Source: Antedon bifida (taxonomy: Eukaryota > Echinodermata > Crinoidea > Comatulida > Antedonidae). From it: a stretch of DNA of 64,000 nt. The stretch covers positions 12,245,395-12,309,394 of the forward strand of contig OY727100.1 in assembly GCA_963402885.1 (NCBI GenBank), written 5' to 3'. The translations under genes were made by a program, and so were the position numbers. Positions 37,901 through 49,066 of this stretch are shown here, one piece after another (the first letter of the stretch is position 1; every line of letters begins with the position of its first letter). The notes under the pieces were generated by a model. The model had not been told where the DNA came from, searched no databases, and saw only the letters and a program-made list of their open reading frames with translations.

Positions 37901-40900
37901 TAATGTAGTCCATTTATGTAAATGTAGTGACAACACCATGCGGGCCGCGATATTTCCCCAACTTATGTACGAAAAATAAAATCGCATGCGGGCCATTCGT
38001 AACACATTTCTTGTACACTGCAGAGGTGATAATCACAAACTAACCAAATAAACAAGTTGTACTTACCGTCTATTATGTAATGTACTGATAGATAACTCCA
38101 AAAGATTTACTCACAATATAATAGGCTATAGCAAAGCAGCAACAATCAATAATACAAATGGTGATTAATATTCTAACATATGTCGATTTACTGCTCATGA
38201 ATATTCAAGATATTGCAAATTTATCTACATTAGGCAGATGTTAATCAAATGTGTAAATTGTGCAGTTACCTTAACTTATCCGGTTGGAGCTTGGGTAATT
38301 CTTCGAATTCTTCCATAAGAAGAGATTGCTTCGCGTCGATCATACCTGTATTGAAATTAACATATTTTATTTTATTTAGGATCTAAAACATACAAGGATT
38401 GCACCCACAGAAATGTCCTCCAAAACTAAACCTAGAACCCCACCTACGAAAACAAAATTTATCTTCATTTCCGGTAGTGGTATTCCAAGAGCATTCCATT
38501 ACGGGCATTTCGCCATGGATTTCTATGAGCTACATTGTTGTAAAGCTCTGTCTACACTATCAAACTAGTTTGACAATAAAAGGGTGATGTCCCCATATGT
38601 GGTATTGATATACCTATATATGATAGTGATATGACATCATCATGTCCATTATATGGGGACATCACATAACATTTGATAGTGTAGACAGAGCTTAATCACA
38701 TTATTTTACTGCAGGCATTGTTGCTGAATGGAGCGCATCTTATTGATGATCCTGGTGTTCAGGAAGATCCAAACGAGTGCCACACAGTGGAATACTCTAT
38801 TGGTATTCTCCACATATATAAAGCACTTTCTGGTGAATTCTACATTGCTCTCACCAGCAAAGATCCCATAGACGCAGCATTTTCCATCTGCCGTCGTCTA
38901 GAGAAGCTTCAAGACAGGGAGTATGAATTTAGAGCCGAGTATGAAGAACTTAAGAATCAGGTAAGCAGCTGCTGCACTCATCACACACCTCTAGGTGACC
39001 AACTTGGTCGAGCTCTGCACTGTTTTCTACGTTCACTTTTATCTTTTAATGACATTAATGGTAATAATTTAGTGTTCGGTAAATAAATGAATATTATAGC
39101 CTTGCCTATCTTTATTTACAGGTTTCAAATTTCTGTTGTAGTCTTCTCGACCAGTTACGTGGATCAAACGAACTCGAAACTGTCTTGACGCACGATTTGA
39201 AAGTGTGGGGAGAAGACTACACAACAGTCTCTGACAACCAATTGTTGAAACTAGAGAGGGCGATTGAACACAAACAGAAAGCGGTGAGATCAAAGTTTAC
39301 GTTGTCAATTTATGAAATCATTTGTGAAAGTACGTAAACATATCCATTATAAGCTTATCCTCTAAATGTCTTTCAGTTTGTTGCACATCCTAATAGCCAA
39401 CTAATAATGACAAAACGTTGGTACGAAGGACTACCGATTGGTTGGCGAGACTACTCAGTAGCACGTGATGCTGTTGGAAGTATACTCATTGGATGCAGTT
39501 TTCCGATATTTTCTGTATTATACCTGTTGTTTCCGTTTGGATGGATAAAGAAATTTGTCCATACACCGTTAGTGATATTTGTTGTTTTCGTAACTTTTTC
39601 CAAAATAACTATAATTTAATTTGTTTACATCTTAAGTTAGTCCTAGACTATAAACTATCTCAAAATAATAATAATCATATTGTGTTAATTGCCTTTCAGA
39701 CATGTGAGATTCTTATTTGAAACATTTTCGTACTTTACGTTTCTTTCTTTACTGATTATAAGCACATTATATAATCAGGACCCATCGCCTGCAACCAACT
39801 TCTCGTTTACAAAGGCAGAACAACTCGAAATAGAACAGTTCTACGACAGGGAACGAGGCAGGTTACCTTCTGTAACATCAATCGTGTTATACATTTGGGT
39901 CATAGGTTTGTAATGTATTTATTTTGATGTAACATTGCATTGAAATGTTAATAATAATAATGTAAATATAATGTAATTGAAATGTAATTGTACTGTGACT
40001 TGGAATGTCATTTTAATGTAATTGTAATGCAGTTGTAATACAATTGTAATTTAATTGTAATTACAATGTTATTGTAATGTAATTGTACCTGTAATGTAAT
40101 TATTCATGTAATTTAATACAATTTGTAAATTAATTGTAATGTAATTACAATGTTATTGCAATGTAATTGTACCTGTAATGTAATTGTACATGTAATTCAA
40201 TACAATTTGTAATTTAATTGTAATGTAATTACAATGTTATTGTAATGTAATTGTACCTGTAATGTAATTGTACATATAATGTAATTGCACGATGACTTGT
40301 TAAATGTCATTTTAATGTAATTGTAATTGTACTGCAATTGTAATTTAATTGTAATGCAATTGTACTATAATTACAATGTAATTTTAATGTAATAAACATT
40401 TTATCTTATCAATCTTATGAACGGAATAATAAAAAATACTGTAAACTGGCCATTACTTTTTAGGAATGACAGTACAGGAAAGCAAACAAATATGGCAATG
40501 TGGGTTTAAAAAGTACATGAAAGACAAATGGAACCTTATAGAGACGGCGCAAATTCTTCTTTATTCCGTGTGGATTTTATTAAAAGTTGCTGCATACTTT
40601 GAGGTAAAAATTAAAAATTGTTCTCATTTACAGTGTAATGAGTGCTCTAACCTGGGTTTATTTTGGATTGTAAGTACCACAAATATCACACAATGGTAAA
40701 TACTGTCTATTTAGCAGCAAATGCATTACACACCTTTACTTCTGGTTATTATAATGCTCCTTTGTTTATGCTCTCGTTTAAAATTCATCAAATTACAAAT
40801 ACGTTCTGGCCTTTACGGACAACGAATAAGTAATGTTTATGTATAGTTTAAAATTAAATTTCAGATACAACGAGAAGGCGATATATATGTTGCCAATCAG

Positions 40901-43900
40901 GAAAGATGCGATTTCTTCGAACATGGTCCACCGTGCTATGCAGCCTACTACACCCATCATGAATTCAGTATATGCTGTGATCCCGATTTAAGCTTTTACG
41001 GCGATTGTTTGAATAAGTAAGCGGTCTCATATTATTTATGTTTTATATTAATGTACAGCGTGAATCCAACCAAGATAGTATTTATTTTTACATTAAATGT
41101 AGTTTCTGACCTTAAATCTAAAATCTAAAAAACGTAGGGAATGGGACTTTCCATGTCTCAATCAACATCCTTGGTTTATCTGCAGGACATCTGCCTGTTA
41201 TTGGTGAAAACATTAGATATGTAATAAAGTCATCATTTTACACCAAGTTGTTCCAATTTGTTCAATATTTGAAGATTAATGTTACTTAGTCTCTCATCAA
41301 TTGAATAATGATGCCTGTTATAAATCTATTATCTAACAGTAATTTAGGCAATTAGTTTTGACCTCTTTTGAGGTCATTAGTCCTGTATTTCATTGACATT
41401 TACCATGTATCTTTATAAGATTCTATTTCTATTTTTAGTTCTGACTAAAAAGATATAGCCTACATTTTACCAATACATTATCTTACAGGCAATGCGATGA
41501 TGGCTCAACATTTGATGGAGAAAGGTGTGTACAGCGGTATTTCAACAGTACAACTTACACATGGACTGACGTATCAGGTTCCACATTGTGTCCTGATAAT
41601 ACAGCATGGGATGGAGAGGCATGTCGTGAAATGCCAAGCTGCTACAATAACTACATACTTTATGGAAGTTTGTTTACGTGTTGTTTAGTAAATCTCGAAA
41701 GAAGCGTCTGTGAATTACATCAGTGTGTAATCGATGGCGGTTATTATAACTACAACGGCAAAGATTGTTATCTATACGAAAATGGTCGTTACGTTGCATA
41801 CGGCAATGGAACTGTTTTGAAAAACGACAACAAAACCTGCGATCAGTCTGAAGAATACCAACTCGCGATTCAGACTTTACGGCTTCTTGTAAGTGACTGC
41901 GGTGGACAACCAGTGGACGACGGTAAACTAAAAGAGACAATCGACAGTTTACTGACATCGGAATTCCAAAGTGGTTATATCGAGGTTACAGATATCATTG
42001 AAATTCGGAATTTAAGTGATTATACCAGTTCATCAGAATATTCTTACTCTTTCAATAGTGAAGAGTTTGATTTTATATCTCAATATTTCTCAAGCTATAG
42101 TTTTTTCCTAAGCAGACGTGAATGGAACAATGATGACCCTAACCTGGTTGCCGAAGCTGCATTTGCCATTGGTAATATCTGCAGTTTTCTTAGACTTCTG
42201 CAGCTGATTACTAGTAGTCGTTCCATAGGTCCTCTCGAGATATCATTAGAGAGGATGACTTCGGATATTGCAAGATTCATGGTTATTTTTATTGTCATAT
42301 GGTGGGCGTTTGCAATGGGTATGACACAGCTTTATTACCCATATGCCTCAGCAACAATTCTAAAATGCATTGAAGATGGAGGCGAGCAAACAGGATGTTT
42401 CCAAAATCCATTTGCCGGGTAATTGTCTTACCTATACTATTAAGGTTACTAAAATACTTCTTCCATAGATTCTGCTTACTTATACCACTACTACTACTTT
42501 TTTTTTTCTTTTGTTGTTAACTACCATCTTTATTCAACAATTACAGAATCTCATATATATATTTACATTATTTTCTGCATATTTTTTTTTTATGTTATCT
42601 ATTACAAAATATATTGCATGTTTAGTGAAAAAAGTTGTTTAGTTATGAAACGTTTGTTAACTTATTTATCATAATTTGTGTATCTTTCAGTTTATATATT
42701 TGTATTTGATTTGCCCTTTAGGGAAATGCTTAAAAAGTGGTGTAGTATACCAGGCCACTACTACTACTTCTTATGTTACTTCTACGTTTGCTGCTGCTGC
42801 TGTACCTACTGATGCAGTTACTGTTGTGGCTACTGCTAATGCTACTTCTGCCAATACTGCTGATAATGCGGCTGCTAATGTGGCTACTGCTAATGCGAAT
42901 GATGCTACTACTGCGATTGCTGCTACTACTGCTGCTTCTACTGCTGCTGCTGCTGCTACTCCTGTTGCTACTACTATTACTGCTACTGCTGCTACCGCTG
43001 CCACCGCCGCCGCTCATAGTGATACTGCTACTCCTACTTCTACTGCTGCTACTGCTATTACATACTGCTGCACTGCGCCTATTACTACTATTGTACTGCT
43101 GCTTCTGCTACCACTGCTGCTACAGTACAGATACTGCTAATGTTAAATCTGCTTCTGCTACTGCCACTGCAGGGATTCTCCGTATATGTTTCTGATAGAT
43201 TTTCTTGTACAATTTAAAATTCTACATCTTCTGGTTTAAAACGTGACAAGTTTTAAATGTTGTTACATTTTATGGAATCAAGAACAAACATACTAGTAAT
43301 TATAAGCTATCCACTAATTTGTGATACTGTAATAATAATGAATAACGTAGTACCAACTGTTTTTAGCTTTGCAGAAGGGATGGAAACCTTATTTTGGGGA
43401 CTGGTTGGATTAGGCGACCTGGGCATTTTAGATACAGGTACAGATCATTCCATTACGGAAGGTGTGGGTACAGTTATGTACGCAGTGTATATTGTGATGG
43501 CAGTTATCATTCTGCTTAATGTACTTATAGCCATGATGAGTAACACTTTCAGTCAAATACAGGTAAACAAATATTCGCACGCTAAGGTTATAAAGACATT
43601 AAGGCCAATTTACAGATAATTGGTAACGGTAAGCGAAAAAGCGCGTAGCGTGTCCCATAGAATACGATGTCTATCTTGGACGGGTTTTAGCTCATAACAT
43701 ACAGGATTCTATGTTTTTCCCCGTTTACCGCTTACTGTTACCGCTCGTGTGTAAATTGCCCTTTAAAAATCAACAGAGCGAGAATGAGAGTTTACCAATA
43801 TGCTGACAGCAGTCACGGAATAAGGCTTGGTTCCCATTGCGCTACTTTTGCGTTGCTTCCAAGTGGGAACAAATATGTAATTTGAATGATGTGCTGCGAT

Positions 43901-45646
43901 AACGTGAAAGCACTCAGAAACTGAGTGAAGTAGTGGGCAAAATATATTAGGGAAACCTATATTCCGAGGTAGAGGGCTCACTACTTGATATTAATGTTAA
44001 ATGAATACAGAGGGCGTGCTATATCTCATATGGACGATACAGGAAAGTGAAATTTTAATTGAATAAGCTTTTGTGACGTGACCAATATATCAATAACAAT
44101 AGGCATGTATGTATATACCTATGTACAGACATTTTCAGAATTTCAGAATGATAACTTCAACATTTTAGGCGCTATCGTGCTAACAACAAACAAACAAAGC
44201 AAGTAATAATACTTGTAAAAATTATATTTGGCCAAATAAAAAATACCATTCTTAGTCTCTGTTTTAAACTACGGTAATTTATAACGCCATTTCGAACTTA
44301 TGATATTTGTTTTATAGGATAATTCTGATATCGAATGGAAGTTTAGTCGATCAGCCATATGGATTTCTTATTTCAACAAACAAATCGCGCTCCCGATTCC
44401 ATTTAACATTCTTCCGAATCAAAAAGATATATTTGAATTATGCAGAGGTATTTTAAACAGGGCATTCTGTCATAAGACTGAGAAGGAGATGAAAAAGGTA
44501 TGAAGTAAACATCGATATTATTAACAACATTTTAGTTAAAACATTATTATAATTAAGTTAACCATTATCTTTACAACATAAACATTGAGAAGACCCTGTG
44601 CCAAAATGTTGCTAAATCGACGTCTAGAACCAAGACTACCATGACGAAAATTGCCAAATGTATTTTCACACTGCAAAAATATATCTCAACTTAACCCAAA
44701 ATCACTGTGACTCATATAATAGTCCCCTACTAGTATATACACACAATCTTACAATACAGTACCACTATATTGAAAAATAAACTATTTTCAACAGAAATAC
44801 AAGGACAAAATAAAGAAGAAGAACCAAGAATATCAGGTATGACATTATATATATATATACACTACATACATTCATAACATTGATTATTAATAATAAATAG
44901 ATCCAACAGTTTCATAACATTTCAATATGTTTGTGTTTCTAGGAAGTAATGGATAATTTAGTTGCCCGCTTCATTGCTGACAAGCGGTCGTCTGCTTTTG
45001 ATACAGACGATGCCGTAACACAGACAGACGTCATCGATATACGGTCTGATGTAACCGAGTTTAGGTAAATACAAATAAAACATTGTTTTGTAATTTTGTA
45101 AGCTACAAACTCCGAATTCAGATATGTAACATTTTTTACATGAAGTAAAATTGTAACAGCATGATTTCAAATTGTTTAGCCTTACCTATTAATAATTTGT
45201 AATTTATAAAGTCGATTAAATTTGATTGGAATTATACTTCTCATGATAGGAATGAAATGATTGAACTATTTCGCAACGTTGAGGGCGCTATTTCAAACTG
45301 CGTCGATAGATGTGATGAGATCTTTGATACCGTACTTGAATTTGGTGATTCGCTTGACGTAATAAATGGAAGTATTAACGGCAAAGAAAAGTCTAAAATT
45401 GTCAAGAAGCGGGAAATCAGGAACAAAAATGTTACTGAATTTCAAGAGAAGCTAACATCCGTAGGCCTAAAGCAACCTGGTGCACAGATGAGGCCTAGAC
45501 CTACACAAGTATACAAACGTCGTACGAGGATAGTTGGGCATGCCCAGCTTGATTATGTTCCAGAATCAGACGATGAGAATGACGAGGAAGACAACCAACC
45601 AACCATTCCTTCTTTTTTTCAAAGGATCGGTGACCTTCTAGCTTGA
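34962..45646 (+). CDS. TRPC-like cation channel B with a large extracellular S3-S4 insertion
   Basis: Sixteen exons join in frame: 34962-34990, 35386-35594, 36643-36761, 37476-37583, 38715-38960, 39122-39283, 39377-39567, 39700-39905, 40464-40603, 40865-41016, 41489-42418, 43367-43562, 44318-44497, 44795-44836, 44943-45064, 45250-45646 (3429 nt, 1142 aa). Order: ankyrin repeats, TRP_2 region with FVAHPNSQ, S1-S3, an insertion at residues 471-736, S4 from 737 (DPNLVAEAAF), S5, pore METLFWGLVGL (836-846), S6 LLNVLIAMM, TRP-box EWKF (902-905), a CIRB-like segment, and an acidic tail ending in a hydrophobic segment with PSFFQR. The insertion carries 17 cysteines and four N-glycosylation sequons (N540, N627, N635, N695), consistent with an extracellular position. 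It departs from channel A in the filter (V-G-L for F-G-L) and after the TRP box (LPNQKD for VPSPKS). The first exon is short and rests on splice phase alone; the rest is strongly supported. Confidence 0.93.
35940..36165. repeat. SINE-like interspersed repeat
   Basis: It contains 'gtgtaccaggttctttaaca', 'ttacatcccatgcgaagga' and 'actcgaacccatgc', a layout I associate with old tRNA-derived repeats of marine invertebrates. It lies in intron 2 of TRPC B. Confidence 0.5.
36360..36475. repeat. SINE fragment
   Basis: 'gtgtactagtacacc' and 'ccccctactcgt' are shared with the copy at 37259-37425. It lies in intron 2 of TRPC B. Confidence 0.5.
37259..37425 (-). repeat. SINE, reverse orientation
   Basis: It ends 'gtgtacactggacctacgg' then 'ttccttatccg', the reverse complement of the tail at 51915-52090, and its left part matches 36360-36475. 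It lies in intron 3 of TRPC B. Confidence 0.6.
38541..38694. repeat. MITE family T1, copy 3
   Basis: This is the best-preserved copy: left end 'taaagctctgtctacacta' continuing 'tcaaactagtttgac', right end 'gatagtgtagacagagctt'. It lies in intron 4 of TRPC B, about 20 bases upstream of the exon 5 acceptor. Confidence 0.85.
39926..40400. repeat. TAATTGTAATG-type minisatellite with an 84-bp higher-order unit
   Basis: The tract is almost wholly variants of 'aatgtaattgt'. Within it 'acaatgtt' recurs at 40063, 40147 and 40231, exactly 84 bases apart, with matching flanks, so a higher-order unit has been duplicated. It lies in intron 8 of TRPC B. Confidence 0.9.
40865..42136 (+). other. Cysteine-rich extracellular insertion of TRPC B
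   Basis: This is exon 10 and about the first 650 bases of exon 11 (the intron 41017-41488 lies between), encoding residues 471-736 between S3 and S4. The first part is cysteine-rich: C-x10-C with FDGE (C523-C534), C-x10-C with WDGE (C555-C566), C-x13-C (C600-C614), and several CC pairs. The second part is acidic and rich in Ser and Tyr, with few cysteines. I recognise no known domain. Channel A has only about 17 residues here. The frame runs without a break into S4, so it is not a mis-joined neighbour. Confidence 0.85.
42755..43165. repeat. GCT/ACT trinucleotide tract in an intron of TRPC B
   Basis: About 400 bases of imperfect (GCT/ACT/TCT)n give open frames of Ala/Thr or Leu on one strand and Ser/Arg or Ala/Val on the other. 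The flanking exons (ending 42418, starting 43367) join in phase without it, so it is intronic. Confidence 0.85.
43820..44035. repeat. Interspersed repeat sharing ends with 57510 and 63850
   Basis: 'aaggcttggttcccattgcg' resembles 'aaagcttggttcccactaga' at 57509. 'cactcagaaactgagtgaa' and 'agagggcgtg' are shared with 63870-63930. It lies in intron 12 of TRPC B. Class unknown. Confidence 0.45.
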
Positions 45647-45915
45647 GTCAGAAAGGGCAGGTGACCGTCTTCTAAAAAAGAAGGCAAATTCTCCTTTGTT
45701 CACCTTTCAAAAGCTAAGGTGAACAAAAGTGATATGTGATAGGTCTAAGACAGGTGAATTTTCAGAAACAAGATATTGACCCTGAAGGCAAGAGCACACA
45801 CACTGCAACGAAACAATGATCTCAGCATTGAATGTAAATAAGAGCGGGAACAAACAGAAGGAATCAGGTACTGCTGATGCAGCACACGTGAATATACGGA
45901 AGTGGGTGATGAATT

Positions 45916-45921
45916 AATAAA
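45916..45921 (+). terminator. Polyadenylation signal of TRPC B
   Basis: AATAAA, 270 nt beyond the stop codon. Confidence 0.4.
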
Positions 45922-47084
45922 TATTAGATGAAGTTATAACAGAATCGTAATAGCCCATGTTATTGAATAATCTTTGAATAAGGAAGAAAAAAAACCCCAA
46001 AAACAATACATAACATATTTTGAAAAACACTTTTAAATCAGTTGCTCAAGAAATTTATACAGTATAATAATAATTTATAAGATTAAATAAGTCTTGCTTA
46101 AGTACTTCCAAAGTTTGTTTACAGGCCTTAATATTAATTTAATATTAGGAACGATTGAAATACTAAATCAGAGAAGTGCAAAAACGTAATTATGTTGCTA
46201 GATTTCATGATTTCAATGAAAAATACCATTATACCTCCGCTGCGAGGCATAATCAATGATGATACTAATTATTCTTGTGAAGGTTTTTAAAAATCGAATC
46301 GAGTTTGTTGAACACAAAAGGTGACAATAACGACAGATTTATTGTAGACAGTGTTGCCACGAGAAGGTGACCGGTATTATCTTGGTTACATATCGATCGG
46401 AATAGGAATAAATATAAATAATCTACTTAGAAAGAAGAAATCACTAAATACTACCTCAGATAATATTAATTTTGGGGTAAAGTTATTTGGGTAAGTCTCG
46501 GTTAGTATGTTATTAGGCCTAACAGTAGACTAGTACTGAATAACTCGAAGAAAATTAATAGGGCCTACTGTAGTCATTACATTTTTACCGCTAGAGCAGT
46601 TAGACTTGGTCAGTATTTGAACAAAGAGGGATGATTTAGGTTACTAGAAAAAGTTTTTATTTTCATATTTTAATATAAATAAGCATAAGAAGTAAAATTT
46701 CAATTTGCTCATACAGTATTGGTCTATTAAATAGATATTTAAAATGTTTGGAGCGCATGAGTTCCCTCATGAATTCTACGGCATGAGTGTAGATATGGGT
46801 AGGCCTAGATACTCTAGAATTATCTATATATAATTTATGTAATTCATACAATATATATTTTTAAAATAAAGTTTTATAGATCATTGGAATTTGCTTTTGA
46901 AATAATTTTGGTGAAAATACATTATTATAAACTGTAGGTCATTCAGTAATGTGCCATGATGCACCTCAACCCTTCAATGGGGTGAAAGTTTGTACAAAAT
47001 ACAATTGAAATGTTCTTTTTTCTTAATTGTAAAAAAATTAAACGTATAATTAAATTACAAAACTTATAAGAATGTAGGCCTATA

Positions 47085-47150
47085 GCTTGGTGGTTAACGT
47101 GCTTGCCTTTCAATTCCAAGATCCATAGTACAATCCTGACCTAGTGCCGG
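47085..47150 (+). repeat. tRNA-derived SINE head
   Basis: 'tagcttggtggttaacg' has A-box character and 'gtacaatcc' about 45 bases later is a decayed B box. The stems do not fold as a functional tRNA. Confidence 0.4.
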
Positions 47151-47338
47151 GGTTGTAACTCATGACTCTTTCAACTCCACTCCCTATAAGCCTAAAATGA
47201 GATTTAGTTTATACGATTAATTATAAAATAGTTTACATATCCTGTAATTGGCTAGTTTGTCGCTGTTGGATCTCTCTTAAAACGCTAATCGTCATTAGAC
47301 ATTGCGCGTCTCACTTGTGTTCGCCACTCAGTACGTTT

Positions 47339-47563
47339 TTAAGCAAGCATGTGTATAGGTCCGCGTGTGAAAAGTTCTGTTTCCTTTTTTATGTTTGCCA
47401 TCCATGTTGTTTTTGGTCTTCCTTTTGGTCTTTTGGTCTTTCTCTGAGCCTCTCCGAGTGCGATCTTAGCTGGTGTGTTTTCATTTAAACGGAGCAGGTG
47501 ACCATACCATGTCAGCCTTCTTTTCTTTACGTTCTTACTCCACTCAATTATTCTGTCCCTCAT
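47339..47563 (-). mobile_element. Non-LTR retrotransposon fragment (C-terminal tail of the polyprotein)
   Basis: The open frame contains KKRRLTWYGHLLRL followed by KRPKGRPKTTW, a signature of the C-terminal end of LINE reverse-transcriptase proteins. Only about 75 codons remain and no upstream reverse transcriptase is present, so this is a dead fragment. Confidence 0.65.
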
Positions 47564-48689
47564 ATTGCCTCATATACCGTCATAAACAGCGCCTGTATAA
47601 AAAGAGTGCATGTTTTTCTCAATTTTATAACCATACAGAAATGAATACAATCAATGCATCTAAAGTATTACTAAAATAAGTATGGCATATACCGTAAAAA
47701 AAAATTAAAATGACAACGGGATCTAAGTTTAATCATAGAGATATGGTTTAATGTTTTTAATTTCTATAAAACAATTTAATAAAGAAAGCCCGCCACATGC
47801 CACATTAGTCTCGTTTTAGTTAAATGATATAATAACGTCACATGTTTACAGCAGCTAGACTCTTTGAGGTAAAAATATATAAATACGTCACATGGTGTAC
47901 TTTACAGCTAGTCTCTTTGTAGCTACACTGTTTACATCAGATACCCCACTGTCATGCAAAGCAGGCGAGAGATTCACATAGTACACACAATAAAGACAAA
48001 GCGGTTACCACGACCACCGCTCAATAGTATTTGTTCGATGCGTCCCACGAGTAAATTTAATGACAACAATAGACTCACCGAGGATAGCATGCATAACAGA
48101 GGACCTCTATGAAGTTATTATTTGGATTCTAATTTTGGTGAGTATTTACGTTTTTTGTAGCTAGAAATAATGCATCTTGTAGGACAATGTTAAATATTAA
48201 GATAAAAATAACAGACTACTGAATAAAGTAAATGAATTACTAGGCCTAAAATATATTAGGATAGAATAAAAGGTATACATTAGGCATACAGGTACGTATA
48301 GTATTAGTAGCAACGGCAGCATTGTAAAGGTTTATTTTGATAATGACGATGATTATCTGGCTTAAAGGCCTAGGACTAATATAATGAAATCGAAAAAGTG
48401 ATGAAAAGACCGTTACTTCCTTAACTAGTAGACTATACGTATAACAGCAAAGGATGGTGATGACAAAAAGCTCTGTTCTTTTGTATTAATAGTATAATAT
48501 TATAATACAGTAACCATTAATAATAGTCAAAATAAAACATTCGGCGCACACCTGTCAAAGTTACATGTCGTAAAATCCTCTGCCTATTGGTTACTTGGCA
48601 ACACGACCTCCCACATCAATTAAGCTTACAGGTTCAAACTAACTAGATAAGGGTCAATATATCAGGTAATGTGAAAACGTTATATGGTG

Positions 48690-48812
48690 TAAAGCTCTGT
48701 CTACACTATTATACTAGTTTGATGAAAAACTGTGCCCATATCGTAGTGATATGCCGAAATATAATAGTGATATAACATCATCATGTCCACACTTCACATT
48801 TTTTGTGTGATT
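48690..48812. repeat. MITE family T1, copy 4 (truncated)
   Basis: The left end 'taaagctctgtctacacta' and the internal 'gatataacatcatcatgtcc' match the other copies; the right terminal repeat is lost. Confidence 0.7.
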
Positions 48813-49066
48813 TGGTTATGCATCATTATTAACGTTACGCAAAAACTAAAATTATTGTTTTAGAGTTTATGCTGCCTATGAGTTATATAAAACACGTATA
48901 TTGCATCATAAATTGTTTTGCACTAAAACTTAACCAGAATATATTTACGGAAAAATAATATATTATATATTTTCTCCTCATTTAGATATTGTGTATTGAA
49001 AAATACCTTACCGATAAGCCCGGCGATAGTAAGCGTGACTGAATACACAGCAAATTAAAAATAGAC

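Larger units (their letters stand above)
45647..49066. other. Intergenic region, no gene supported
   Basis: It holds the 3' untranslated region of TRPC B (AATAAA at 45916), AT-rich sequence, a tRNA-like SINE head (about 47085-47150), a LINE fragment (47339-47563) and a MITE (48690-48812). The right end may hold an untranslated first exon of the gene at 49067 ending near a gtgagt at 48138. Confidence 0.55.

Noticed and set aside
42676..43195. Ala/Thr- and Leu-rich frames up to 154 codons
   Set aside because: They come from a trinucleotide tract inside an intron; flanking TRPC exons join in phase without it.
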